The translations under genes and the position numbers were made by a program. Under the pieces are notes generated by a model. It saw only the letters and a program-made list of their open reading frames with translations, made no database searches and was not told the DNA's origin. Source: Polyangia bacterium (GTDB taxonomy: Bacteria; Myxococcota_A; Polyangia; Nannocystales; Nannocystaceae). Taken from it: 64,000 nt of DNA. The stretch is taken from positions 62,001 through 126,000 of the forward strand of contig JAUHWG010000014.1 in NCBI GenBank assembly GCA_030424595.1, in the 5' to 3' direction. Positions 1-8,802 of this stretch are shown piece by piece (within the stretch, counting starts at the first letter, position 1; every line of letters begins with the position of its first letter).

Positions 1-2
1 CG

Positions 3-629
3 GACGCCCCGACCTCCGGGACGACCGAAGATCCGAGCGCCGGCTCGGAGTCATCGACCGCTGGATCGACAGGGTCGACGGGGTCGACGGGGTCGACCTC
101 CAGCGACGGGGGCTCGACCTCCAGCGACGGGGGCTCGACCAGCGGCGAGGGCAGCTCGACCGGCGAGGTCGACGGCATCGCCCCCGACTTTGGGCTCCTC
201 GACGTGAACGACAACTCCGCGTCGTTCGGGCAGGAGGTGTCGCCCCGCGACTATCTCGAAGAGGTGTCTGGCTGGTACTTCGCGCACGCGACGTGAGGCT
301 ACTGTCGGAGCCAGTTTGGCCTCCTCAACACGATGCAGGGCGAGCTCGACGACGAGCTCCCCGAGCTCCCGATCAGCCTCCTCGGGGTCAACGGCGCTGG
401 CTACGAGTCGGCCGTCGCGACGATGATCGAGGGGCGCGTGATCCCGCTCCTCCAGGACACGGCGGAGGCGGACGTCTGGGGGGACTGGCAGGTCGTCTAT
501 CGCGACGTCATCATCCTCGATCGTGACAACGCGCCGATCGGCGTCTTCAACCTGACGGAGAATGACCTCTCCAACATGGCGGACTACACGGCGCTCAAGA
601 CGATGCTCATCGACGCGGCCTCGCTGTAG
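3..629 (+). CDS. Secreted thioredoxin-like protein with in-frame UGA: candidate selenoprotein (5' truncated)
   Basis: The 5' end lies outside the window. The visible part opens with a Ser/Thr/Gly/Asp-rich linker (codons 3-170) of the kind that follows a lipobox in this genome. A folded domain follows with the ...WYFAHAT-[UGA]-GYC... signature. The UGA at 294-296 sits exactly where the first Cys of a CxxC redox motif is expected, giving U-G-Y-C. The same frame stays open for 110 further codons to TAG at 627-629. It carries a thioredoxin-like pattern: Trp-Gln-Val-Val-Tyr-Arg-Asp, then an Ile-Leu-Asp strand, then Val-Phe-Asn-Leu-Thr. A hairpin with a G-U-containing loop lies just 3' of the UGA. 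Gene finders would report only the fragment starting at ATG 333 or a pseudogene. Alternatives are a Cys-to-stop mutation or a base-call error. The family is inferred from the motif, and the substrate is unknown. Confidence 0.7.
307..324 (+). promoter_or_regulatory. bSECIS-like hairpin downstream of the UGA codon
   Basis: Arms GGAG-CC (307-312) and GG-C-CTCC (318-324) form a 6-bp stem with one bulged C. They close a five-base loop AGTTT (313-317). The loop G is its second base, is followed by U, and lies 18 nt 3' of the UGA (294-296). Bacterial SECIS elements are known to sit inside the coding region just after the UGA with a G near the start of the apical loop, so the position fits. The stem is short and this is a by-eye fold only. 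Confidence 0.5.
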
Positions 630-815
630 CGTCGAGCCTCGCTGGGCGCCTCCGGGCCTCGCCTCCGCCCGAAGGGGCGCGCTAGCGCGGCGCTGGAGGC
701 CGACGGCGCGGCGAAGTCGCGGGGGCAGGTGCTTGTGCCCGCTCGCTCTCGGCCGAGCAGACCACGACGAGGAGGTCATCTCGCCGCTTGAGCGGGAGGT
801 AGCGCGGACAGAGCT

Positions 816-3749
816 CTATCGAGCGGCCGGGTGGTCGGCGAGCCAGGCCCTCACCTCGCGGCGCTCGTAGTCGAAGCCGACGAGATCGCCGAGCGTTGTG
901 AGGGCCTCCTCTGCGAGGGCGCGAGCGTGGGCTCGATCGCCGGGCTTGCGAGAGGCTCGGGTGATCGCCTTGGCCCGCTGCAGCTTGGTGTAGGCGACCT
1001 CGGCGGGCTTGGAGTTGCCGAGGTCGTGGATCAGCTTGGCCTCGTAGAGGGTGGCGAGGGCCTCCTTGTGTTGGCCCCGCTCGGAGAGCGCGCGGCCGAG
1101 GCGCGAGAGGGCGTACGCGTGCTCTGGCGCCTGCGGATCGTTGGTCTGGAGCACTGCGATGGCCTGCTCGAGCAGGGGCTTTGCGAGCTCGGGCTCGCCG
1201 AGATCATTGTGGACCTCTGCGAGGCCGACCTTCGTGTAGGCTGTCTTTGGGCTCCCTGGGCCGAGCGCGGCCTCGCGGAGGGTGACGGCCCGTCGGATGT
1301 GGTCACGGGCGCGGATAAGGCCCTCGCGCCTTCGCTTGAGCGTTCCCTTGGGGGTGCTCTCGGGGGTGCTCTCGGGCATGCTCTCGGGCATGCCCTCGGT
1401 GAGGGCGCGTCGTTGCTCGAGGGCGCCGAGGTTGAGCTCGAGGGGGGCGATGTCGGGGTGGTCGGGGCCGAGGAGCGTCGTCGTGCGGTCGATGAGCTCG
1501 AGCATCAGCGCCTCGGCCTTCGCAAAGTCTTCGATCTGGTGGTAGGCGTTGCTCAGGTTGCCGCCGACCATCAGCGTGTTGGGGTGGTCGGGGCCGAGGT
1601 ACTCGCTGGACAGCTCATAGGCCTCCGCGAAGAGCTCGCACAGCTTGGCGGTCTGGCCGTGGTGAGCGTGGAGGACCGCGAGGTTGTTGAGGGCGATGCC
1701 GACGCTGCTGTGGCGCTCGCCGTGGAAGTCGCGGAGGAGCTCGAGCGCGCCCTCGAGGAGGGGCCGCGCCTCCTCCGGTTGTCCGCGCGCGAGGGTGATC
1801 GACCCCTTGGTCAGGAGGAGCGCGCCGCGGAGCCCCGCGTCAGCGTCGACGCGGTCGACGATCGACTCGGCGATCTGGAGCCACGGTTCGGCCTTGGGGC
1901 CCTCGCCGAGCCGCATCGCCAGGACGTAGGCGAGGCGGCTGCCCGCGTTGACGGCGAGACGGTCGTGGGCGCAGGCGATGGCCTCGGTCAGCGCCTCTTG
2001 AAAGCGCTCCTGGGCGCTCTGGTAGTCGCCGCGGAGCTCGGCGCATCGCCCCCGCGACATCGCCAGCTCGGCGATCAGCGGGCGGTAGGCGAGCGCCTCG
2101 GCGGTCGCGGCAGCGCTGTCGAGGCGAGGGCATTGGTCGGCGTGGCTGGTGTTCGCCCTGGCGTTGACCGCCGCGATCGTGTCGCGGATCGTCGCGACCT
2201 CGGCGGCCTTCTTCGGGTCTGTGACCGGCATGAGGCCGGTGACGAGGCTCTGGCGATCGCGGCAGCGTGCGATCCGAGGCAGCTCTTCGCTCGCCTTGAG
2301 GGCGCTCTCGACGACCTTGGCGTCGGCGTCGGCGTAGACCGTGACGAGGGCCCCGAGCTCGCGGCGGCTGCCGTCGAGGCAGGCTGCCGCGCGCTCGTAG
2401 AGGCTGTCGGTCAGGACTCCGCTGCGCCGCTCCTCGCAGCTCGTCCTGTCGGCGACGATCCACTCCTCCGCGTAGGCGTCGAGGCGCTGCTGAATCTTCG
2501 ACCAGGTGTCCTCGGCGTAGGGGAGGGAGGTCGCGACGAAGGACTTGTCGACGGCAGCGCGTCTTTCGTCGCTCCAGACGGCGGCGATCCGGGCCTCCGA
2601 TCCCGCGCAGGCGGCCGCCTCGCGGGCGGCGTCGTCGTTGCGTTGTTTGGCGAGGAGCGCGAGGGTCGCGACGAGCGCGAGGCTCAGACCGCCGATGAGC
2701 AGGGCGAGCTTGCGGGCGCGCCAGGGGTCGCTCTTGAGCTGGTCGAGGAGCGCCGACATCGACGGGTAGCGATCGCCTGGCAGCGGCTGGAGGGCGCGGT
2801 CGATGATCCGCCGCAGGCGGGTCGGGAGCTTGGTGTCGGTCGAGCTTTGGCGGTCATTGGCGATCACCGCGGCGGAGATCTCGCGCACGCTGCGGCCGAC
2901 GAAGGGACGCTCGCCGTAGAGCGCCTCGTGGAGGGTGACGCCGAAGGCGAACTGATCCGCGCGGGCGTCGACCTCCTGATCGAGGTGCTGCTCGGGGGCC
3001 ATGTACGCCGGGGTGCCGGCGTGGGTCTGGCTGACGAGGCTCTCGCCGGGCCGTGCTTCTGCCTGGTCCGCGCCGAGGGGGGCGGGTCGGTAGGCGAGGC
3101 CGAAGTCGAGGACGCGGGCTCGACCGTCGTCGCCGAGGAGGACGTTGGCAGGCTTGAAGTCGCGGTGGATAAGGCCCGCTGCGTGGACCGCCGCGAGGCC
3201 CTCGCCGGCCTGGATCAAGATGTCGAGGATCGCCGCCCGTTCGCGCTTGCTCTCCCGCAACCAGCGGCCCAGCGTTGTCCCTGTGACGAGCTCCATGGCG
3301 ATGAAGATCTGGCCATCGCCGTTCACCTCGTCGAACTCGCCGACGTCGTAGACCTGGACGACGTTGGGGTGGGAGAGGCGAGCCATCGCCTTGGCCTCGC
3401 TGAGGAGCCAGTCGCGGTCGAGGCGGCCAGCGGGGCCGTCTGTGCGCAGGAGCTTGATCGCGACCTTGCGGTCGAGCTCTTCGTCGTAGGCTGAAAAGAC
3501 AGAGCCCATCCCGCCTTCGCCGAGGAGGCGGAGGATCAGGTAGCGGCCGAGCCGTCCACCCTCACCGGTCTTGCGCAGGCGGCTCTTGAGCAGCTCGTCC
3601 AGGGGGATCGCGAGCCTATCCTCGAGCTGGTCTGTCCGTTGGGTGTATTGGGGGGGCTGAGCGTCGCCGGAGACGACGGTCCGCTCGGTGTCTGGAGGCT
3701 CCTCGGCGCCCGTCACCACCGTTCGATCATCAGGCTCCGAACGATCCAC
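816..3749 (-). CDS. Membrane Ser/Thr protein kinase with C-terminal TPR region
   Basis: A 977-residue PknB-type receptor kinase. The catalytic domain spans about residues 68-340: glycine loop GEGGMG at 77-82, ATP-binding Lys99 in VAIK, catalytic HRDFK at 195-199, DFG at 215-217 and APE at 251-253. A single membrane helix follows at about 348-367. The rest (about 370-977) is helical with TPR-like repeats and lies on the far side of the membrane. A Pro/Glu/Ser/Thr repeat (MPES, TPES units) interrupts the TPR region. The start is GTG at 3749 with a weak AGGCGG upstream. It converges with the upstream thioredoxin-like gene. The kinase assignment is secure; its signal and targets are unknown. Confidence 0.95.
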   Translation of the reverse strand: MDRSEPDDRTVVTGAEEPPDTERTVVSGDAQPPQYTQRTDQLEDRLAIPLDELLKSRLRKTGEGGRLGRYLILRLLGEGGMGSVFSAYDEELDRKVAIKLLRTDGPAGRLDRDWLLSEAKAMARLSHPNVVQVYDVGEFDEVNGDGQIFIAMELVTGTTLGRWLRESKRERAAILDILIQAGEGLAAVHAAGLIHRDFKPANVLLGDDGRARVLDFGLAYRPAPLGADQAEARPGESLVSQTHAGTPAYMAPEQHLDQEVDARADQFAFGVTLHEALYGERPFVGRSVREISAAVIANDRQSSTDTKLPTRLRRIIDRALQPLPGDRYPSMSALLDQLKSDPWRARKLALLIGGLSLALVATLALLAKQRNDDAAREAAACAGSEARIAAVWSDERRAAVDKSFVATSLPYAEDTWSKIQQRLDAYAEEWIVADRTSCEERRSGVLTDSLYERAAACLDGSRRELGALVTVYADADAKVVESALKASEELPRIARCRDRQSLVTGLMPVTDPKKAAEVATIRDTIAAVNARANTSHADQCPRLDSAAATAEALAYRPLIAELAMSRGRCAELRGDYQSAQERFQEALTEAIACAHDRLAVNAGSRLAYVLAMRLGEGPKAEPWLQIAESIVDRVDADAGLRGALLLTKGSITLARGQPEEARPLLEGALELLRDFHGERHSSVGIALNNLAVLHAHHGQTAKLCELFAEAYELSSEYLGPDHPNTLMVGGNLSNAYHQIEDFAKAEALMLELIDRTTTLLGPDHPDIAPLELNLGALEQRRALTEGMPESMPESTPESTPKGTLKRRREGLIRARDHIRRAVTLREAALGPGSPKTAYTKVGLAEVHNDLGEPELAKPLLEQAIAVLQTNDPQAPEHAYALSRLGRALSERGQHKEALATLYEAKLIHDLGNSKPAEVAYTKLQRAKAITRASRKPGDRAHARALAEEALTTLGDLVGFDYERREVRAWLADHPAAR

Positions 3750-3910
3750 GCCCGCCTATGGTAGCCGAAGGGGCGTTGAGCGACCGCTTGGTCTGTCGCC
3801 GAGCGAGGGCGCTCGGGTGTCCTCGATCGGAGCCTGCTCCAGAGTCGCACCAGCGAAGAGGTCTGCGCGCAGCACCGCTGGAGAGTCGGCAACACAGGGA
3901 GCGGGAAGAC

Positions 3911-6583
3911 TCACCAGCCCTCCAATTTGCGCAGATCGGCCAACGCCGAGAGGTACCCCCTCAAGGCGTCGTGCAGCGCTTTGCGCTTCGCCTGCAGCCC
4001 GTCCTCCTCGATCGCCTCAGCTCGACTCTCGAGCTCCCTTGACAGCTCAACGATGCCGCGGGCGCCGAGGGTGCCGGCGACGGACTTTAGGGTGTGGGCC
4101 GTGCTCCGGATCGCCTGACGCTCGCCTCGCTCGCAGGCCGCGTCGACCAGGTCGACGGCCTCGACGAGGCCCGGCAAGATCTCATCGATGAAGGAGGCGA
4201 GCTTCTCGGGGTCCCCCTCGACGAGGATCCTCAGCTCGTCGAGCGCGGCGATGTCGACGTGTGCGGTGTAGAGCCCTGAGTCCGGCTCTGCGTCGTCGCC
4301 AAGCTCCGCCCCGCGCGGCCCCTCGGAGGGCATTTCTGCGCTGCGGCGGGCCTCTGCGTAGCGCCCGAGCACCCGGCGAAGGTCCTGGAGCCGATAGGGC
4401 TTGCTGATGAAGTCGTCCATCCCCGCGGCGACACAGACGTCACGATCCTGGACTGTCGCGCTCGCGGTCATCGCGATGATGTGCGGCTGCGCGAGGCTCG
4501 GATTCTCGCGGATCCGGCGCGAGGCCTCGAGGCCGTCCATCCGAGGCATGTGCACGTCCATCAGGATGATGTCGTAGGGGGACCTTCGGACCGCGCGCAG
4601 CGCTTCGAGCCCGTCGGCGACGATGTCCGCCCGCAGCCCGAGCCGACCCAGCGAAAGCTTCGCGACCATCTGGTTGTTCGAGTTGTCCTCGGCGATCAGG
4701 ATCCGGACCTGCCCCGGGAGCGCCACGGTCTCCTCGCCTCCACTCCCCCCCCGCTGGCGCGCCTTCACTGGTCCCGCGTCGCCGGCCGAGTAGAGCATGC
4801 TCAGGCAGTCAAAGAGGTTCGACGGCTTCACCGGCTTGGTGAGCACCGCGGCGAAGAGCGACGGAGAGGCGCTCGGTCGGCCTTGGCTGAGGGAGGTCAG
4901 CATCACCAGCGGTATCGAAGCGGCCTCGGGGCGGCGGCGGATCGCCTCCGCGAGCTTGATCCCGTCCATCCCCGGCATGTTCATGTCGAGGATCGCGCAG
5001 TCGTAGCCGTCGGCCGTGTCGAGGAGACGCAGCGCCTCTTGCCCAGAGTTCGCGGTCTCCGGCTCGACGCCCCAGAGGTTGAGCCAGTAGCAGAGGATCT
5101 CGAGGTTGGTGGCGCTGTCGTCGACAACGAGCACGCGCCGCCCCGTGAGCGGTGACCCGTCGGAGACGAGGTGGCTCGGGCGGACGTTGTGGGCGATTCT
5201 CCCGCGCACTGTGAAGCGAAAGGTCGAGCCGACGCCGACCTCGCTCTCGACGGCGATACGCCCGCCCATCGCCTCCGTGAGGCGCTTGCAGATCGCGAGG
5301 CCGAGACCTGTGCCGCCGTAGCGTCGGGTCGTCGACGCCTCGGCCTGGGTGAACGCGTCGAAGAGAGGACCTATCGCCTCTGCCGGGATGCCGATACCCG
5401 TGTCGGCGATGGAGAACTCGACGATGCACTCCTCCTCCTCCCAGGACGCGATCCGGACCTTGACCGCCACGCCCCCCCGCTCCGTGAACTTCACGGCGTT
5501 GCTGAGGAGGTTGACGAGGACCTGCTGCAGGCGCGTCGGATCGCTGAAGATCGCGACGGGCACGTCGGCTTCGACCCAGTGGGTGAGCTCCAACCCCTCC
5601 TCGGAGGCGAGGACAGAGACGACGTTGAAGGCCCCCTCGACGCACTCCCGGATCGACGTCGGGATGCTCTCGACCGCGAGGTTGCCCGCCTCGATCTTGG
5701 AGAAGTCGAGCACGTCGTTGATCAGCGCCAGCAGGGTCTCGCCGCTGCTGCGGACGATCTCCGTGAAGCTCCGCTGCTGGTCGTTGAGCTCGGTCTCAAG
5801 GAGGAGCCCCGTCATGCCGATGACCGCGTTCATCGGCGTCCGGATCTCGTGGCTCATGTTCGCGAGAAAGTCGCTCCGGGCCAGGGATGAGGCGATCGCG
5901 ATGTCTCGCGCCTGCCGAAGGTCTGCCTCGAGCGCTTGCCTCGTGGTGATGTCGGTCGCGACCCAGACAAAGCGGTGGGCCGTCCTGCCCTCCTGCTCCA
6001 GGTGCCGCAGCGAGAGATGGACCGGGATCTCCCCCCCCTCCGCGTCGACATAGTGGCTGTTCTCCTCGTGGGTCTCGCCGAGCTCGAGCCCGGCGAGGAT
6101 CGCCTCCAGCTCCTCCGCAGGCGGTCCTCCGACCGCAGAGATGTGCTTGCCTAGGAGCGACTTGAGCGAGCGGCCGGTGAGGCGTGAGGTCGCCGCGTTC
6201 GCGAGACAGACCGTCCCATCCCGTTCGATGACGACCAGGGAGTCCGGCATCGAGTCGATGATCGCCCCCACATAGTCGAGCGAGACGGTCGAGCTCTGCA
6301 GCTCTTCGGCCAGGGCGTTGATGCCGATCGCGAAGGCGTCGAGACGCTCGTCTTCACCGGTGACCTCGAGCGTGTGGTCAAAGTTGAGGCCGGCGAGGGC
6401 GACGAGGGCGTCGAAGAAGCGATCGAGCTCCGAGTTCGAGGCCCGTGCCTCGAGGTTCAGCTTTGTGATCTCGGCCTCGGCCTCGCCGACCCGATCGAGC
6501 AGCTCCGTGGGATCGAGGCTGCTCCCCGAGCGCTGAGCCTGCTCCAAAACGCGACGTAGTTCCGTCAGTGCGCGCACGACCAT
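3911..6583 (-). CDS. Hybrid sensor histidine kinase (PAS-HisKA-HATPase-REC-REC-Hpt)
   Basis: An 890-residue multi-step phosphorelay protein with no clear membrane segment, so probably cytoplasmic. Order from the chosen ATG: helical N-terminus (1-100), PAS (about 105-220), HisKA with phospho-acceptor His245 in the NMSHEIRTP motif, HATPase_c with N box (NLLSNAVKF) and G boxes (DTGIGIP, GGTGLGL), first receiver (Asp533), second receiver (Asp676), and a C-terminal Hpt with His830 in AHTLKS. The open frame runs 92 codons further upstream, but that part is Arg/Pro/Ser-rich and overlaps the divergent gene, so ATG 6583 was preferred. All phosphotransfer residues are present. It ends 161 bp upstream of the kinase gene on the same strand. 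Confidence 0.93.
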   Translation of the reverse strand: MVVRALTELRRVLEQAQRSGSSLDPTELLDRVGEAEAEITKLNLEARASNSELDRFFDALVALAGLNFDHTLEVTGEDERLDAFAIGINALAEELQSSTVSLDYVGAIIDSMPDSLVVIERDGTVCLANAATSRLTGRSLKSLLGKHISAVGGPPAEELEAILAGLELGETHEENSHYVDAEGGEIPVHLSLRHLEQEGRTAHRFVWVATDITTRQALEADLRQARDIAIASSLARSDFLANMSHEIRTPMNAVIGMTGLLLETELNDQQRSFTEIVRSSGETLLALINDVLDFSKIEAGNLAVESIPTSIRECVEGAFNVVSVLASEEGLELTHWVEADVPVAIFSDPTRLQQVLVNLLSNAVKFTERGGVAVKVRIASWEEEECIVEFSIADTGIGIPAEAIGPLFDAFTQAEASTTRRYGGTGLGLAICKRLTEAMGGRIAVESEVGVGSTFRFTVRGRIAHNVRPSHLVSDGSPLTGRRVLVVDDSATNLEILCYWLNLWGVEPETANSGQEALRLLDTADGYDCAILDMNMPGMDGIKLAEAIRRRPEAASIPLVMLTSLSQGRPSASPSLFAAVLTKPVKPSNLFDCLSMLYSAGDAGPVKARQRGGSGGEETVALPGQVRILIAEDNSNNQMVAKLSLGRLGLRADIVADGLEALRAVRRSPYDIILMDVHMPRMDGLEASRRIRENPSLAQPHIIAMTASATVQDRDVCVAAGMDDFISKPYRLQDLRRVLGRYAEARRSAEMPSEGPRGAELGDDAEPDSGLYTAHVDIAALDELRILVEGDPEKLASFIDEILPGLVEAVDLVDAACERGERQAIRSTAHTLKSVAGTLGARGIVELSRELESRAEAIEEDGLQAKRKALHDALRGYLSALADLRKLEGW

Positions 6584-6767
6584 GCCCACAATAGCTTTGC
6601 CGGCAAATATTTCACTAGCCTTTTGCCGCGCGACGAGGTCATCGAGCCCTCTAGGTCTCCCGGACCTCGAGTTCGCTCTTGCGCACGGAATACCCGTCGG
6701 GAGACAATCTGACGGAGGCGCTCCGCTGGGCCAGAGACGGGCCAGAGACGAGCCAGCGCGGGCGAAA

Positions 6768-7193
6768 ATGGACCGAGACGCGCCGATGAGCGGGCGAGGA
6801 CGAGAAGCAAAGCTGGACGCTGCGACGATCGCGATCGCTGACGGCGTTCTCGTCTTCACCTACGCCAGCGGTGTCTACGTTGACGAGGACATCGCCCGCT
6901 CCGTCATCGCCGCGGCGACGGAGCTCGCCGGCCCCCTCGCGCCCTTGCCGACGCTGGTACGCCTAGAGCAGGTCAAGGGGACGAGCAAGGCCGCGCGCGA
7001 CTTCTTCGCCACGAGCCCCGAGAACGGCGCGCTCTCCAGTCGGGTCGCGATGGTCATCGGATCACCCATCGCCCGGATCGTCGCCAATTTCTTCGTCGGC
7101 CTCAACAAGACCGCCCATCCGACGAAGCTCTTCACCGACGAGTCGCGAGCTTGGCGCTGGCTCCGGGACGAAGCCGCCGACGCCGAGCCCTGA
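6768..7193 (+). CDS. Small STAS/SpoIIAA-like conserved protein of unknown function
   Basis: About 141 residues. It resembles the small alpha/beta proteins, related in fold to SpoIIAA/STAS, often found in myxobacterial and bacteroidete genomes. Alternating strands and helices (ADGVLVFTY, TLVRLE, VAMVIGSPIARIVANFF) are followed by an ending TKLFTDESRAWRWL, a typical finish of that group. It is divergent from the hybrid kinase, with about 180 bp between start codons. ATG 6786 is an equally possible start; neither has a strong ribosome binding site. The function is not known, and a link to the divergent kinase is only positional. Confidence 0.7.
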   Translation: MDRDAPMSGRGREAKLDAATIAIADGVLVFTYASGVYVDEDIARSVIAAATELAGPLAPLPTLVRLEQVKGTSKAARDFFATSPENGALSSRVAMVIGSPIARIVANFFVGLNKTAHPTKLFTDESRAWRWLRDEAADAEP

Positions 7194-7241
7194 AACAGGC
7201 GCCAGCGCAGGTCGTCCTCAGAACTCAGGGGAGAACCGTCG

Positions 7242-8456
7242 ATGATGCGGGGTTCGCACTCCGGCTGCACCTGCGCGCCGACGGGCGCGAGCTCGCCGAC
7301 CTGGCGACGTGGACGCGAAGAGCCCAGGGCGTGGTCCGCGTTGGCGGCCGAGGCTCGCGCTCGCGCGCTCGCGCGCATCCTGTGGTGCGATCGGCCTGTC
7401 CACGCGTCCCCGAGATCGAGGGCGAGAGGGGCTCTGATTGACAAATACGGGGGAGCACGGCAGAACAGTGCGGTGGTTTTGCGCCCTCCCACACGGACCG
7501 CTCCTGCGTGGGTAAAGGCTGCGGCTGTGGCGGGGCAGCCCTTTCATTTCAAGACGAAGAGCGCCTTCGTCCACAATACGATCAACCTCAGCGCATTCGC
7601 GCTCTTGCTGGTGTTGCAAGGCGTGACGCTCGTCTATCATGACATCGTATCTCCCTATATTTATGTCCCGCTAGCGGCGCTCGTTCTTGGGGCGCTCTAC
7701 TTCTCGTGCATCATCTTGGTCGTCCACGAGGCCTCCCATAACATGTTCGTCATCGGCGGTGACCGCAGGGCGCAGAGGCTCTGGAATAGGCTCTTCGCGT
7801 GGCCTGTGAGCGTCTTTTACGCGGCGTCGCACTACGGCAACCATTGGGAGCGCGGTCATCTTGAGCATCATGTGCGACCGCTCATGCCGACGGACCCTCA
7901 GCGGTTCAACGTCCTCGTCGGCCCCGCTCTCTACAAGAGGTTGGCGCTCGAGCTCTTTGTCCCGGGGTATCTATTCCTGGCGCGCACTGTGCTGCGAAAG
8001 CGTACGGTCGGCGGCAAGTCATCGAGCTCAGGATGGGTCATCCTCGTGTTCGTCGCCCTTTGGACGGGTACACTCACGCTCCTGACCATGGTCGCCGGCG
8101 GCCATGTAGCCCTCGCGGTCTACCTCGGGTTGCACGTGCTCTCCTGTCTCAATCAGCTCAAGGGGTCGCTCGAGCACGGCGGTGAGATTGGCCGTGAAGA
8201 GGAGCCATTCCTCCGCTCACGCACCACATTCTTCTTTCTTCGGCGCCTGCTCATGCCATTCAACATTACGTTGCACTTTGAGCATCACCTCAACTTTTGT
8301 GTACCTTGGTATGATCTCGTCCGATACCATCGGCAGCTCCGACCGATCGTGCCAGATCATGTGTGGAGCGCCGTGATCAACGAGCATCCGTACATGCAGC
8401 TCTCCGGGCAGCTCGGCGGAGTGCCGGACCCCTCTTCGCAGCCCGTAGGGGCTTGA
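7242..8456 (+). CDS. Membrane fatty-acid desaturase family protein
   Basis: An integral membrane di-iron desaturase/hydroxylase (FA_desaturase family). Three His boxes are visible: HEASH, GHLEHH and HFEHH. Hydrophobic pairs lie around residues 115-155 and 265-305. These enzymes insert double bonds or hydroxyls into acyl chains or carotenoids; the substrate cannot be told from sequence. ATG 7242 has AGGGGAG eight bases upstream. However, the first 77 codons are Arg/Ala/Ser-rich and unlike the family, so GTG 7473 is a serious alternative (about 327 residues). From about 7540 the codon use is visibly less GC-rich than that of the neighbours, which could mean acquisition by transfer. Confidence 0.85.
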   Translation: MMRGSHSGCTCAPTGASSPTWRRGREEPRAWSALAAEARARALARILWCDRPVHASPRSRARGALIDKYGGARQNSAVVLRPPTRTAPAWVKAAAVAGQPFHFKTKSAFVHNTINLSAFALLLVLQGVTLVYHDIVSPYIYVPLAALVLGALYFSCIILVVHEASHNMFVIGGDRRAQRLWNRLFAWPVSVFYAASHYGNHWERGHLEHHVRPLMPTDPQRFNVLVGPALYKRLALELFVPGYLFLARTVLRKRTVGGKSSSSGWVILVFVALWTGTLTLLTMVAGGHVALAVYLGLHVLSCLNQLKGSLEHGGEIGREEEPFLRSRTTFFFLRRLLMPFNITLHFEHHLNFCVPWYDLVRYHRQLRPIVPDHVWSAVINEHPYMQLSGQLGGVPDPSSQPVGA

Positions 8457-8467
8457 GCTGCCGCGCT

Positions 8468-8487
8468 GACTTTCGCCACAGGCTCCT
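8468..8487 (+). repeat. Core of dispersed intergenic repeat
   Basis: The 20-mer GACTTTCGCCACAGGCTCCT recurs at 39309-39328 with one change. It is related, in reverse orientation, to 36079-36097 and 39168-39186. It starts 12 bp after the desaturase stop codon. Confidence 0.5.
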
Positions 8488-8639
8488 CGGTCACGCGCGG
8501 CCCTGATGACGTCGGGCCGCGCCGCGGGATCGCGAGCGAGCATCGACTCGATCGCGGCGACCAGCGTCGCCGGGGTCCCAGGCGCGACAGAGCCCAGGCG
8601 CGGCGAGGGCGCGGCGAGGCGCTCCGCATGCGCTCTCCA
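8471..8639 (-). pseudogene. Remnant of a Ser/Thr kinase C-lobe
   Basis: Read on the minus strand, one frame gives a stretch like the end of a bacterial kinase domain: ...LGSVAPGTPATLVAAI then ESMLARDPAARPDVI. The ARDPAARP pattern matches the region around the conserved Arg of kinase subdomain XI. Nothing upstream completes the domain: no HRD, DFG or APE is present before the sigma-factor gene. This looks like a decayed fragment in the 346-bp gap between the desaturase and the ECF sigma gene. Chance similarity in GC-rich DNA is possible. Confidence 0.35.
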
Positions 8640-8802
8640 TGCGCTCTGTGGGCGAGGCGCCTCTGGAGCTCGATCGTGCGGGCCTCCACGCCGGCGATCA
8701 TCGGGGCCAAGAGATTTTCTGAGCTCCTCGCAATTGTTCTCGGACGGCCGGGTACCACCACCTTGAACGTCGGCGAGCCCGACCGACGAGGAGCCCCGAC
8801 CG

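Noticed and set aside
831..3494. 887-residue plus-strand open frame
   Set aside because: It is the mirror of the minus-strand kinase gene; high GC keeps both strands open. Its composition (Glu/Gly/Val/Ala runs) matches no protein, while the minus strand has all kinase motifs.
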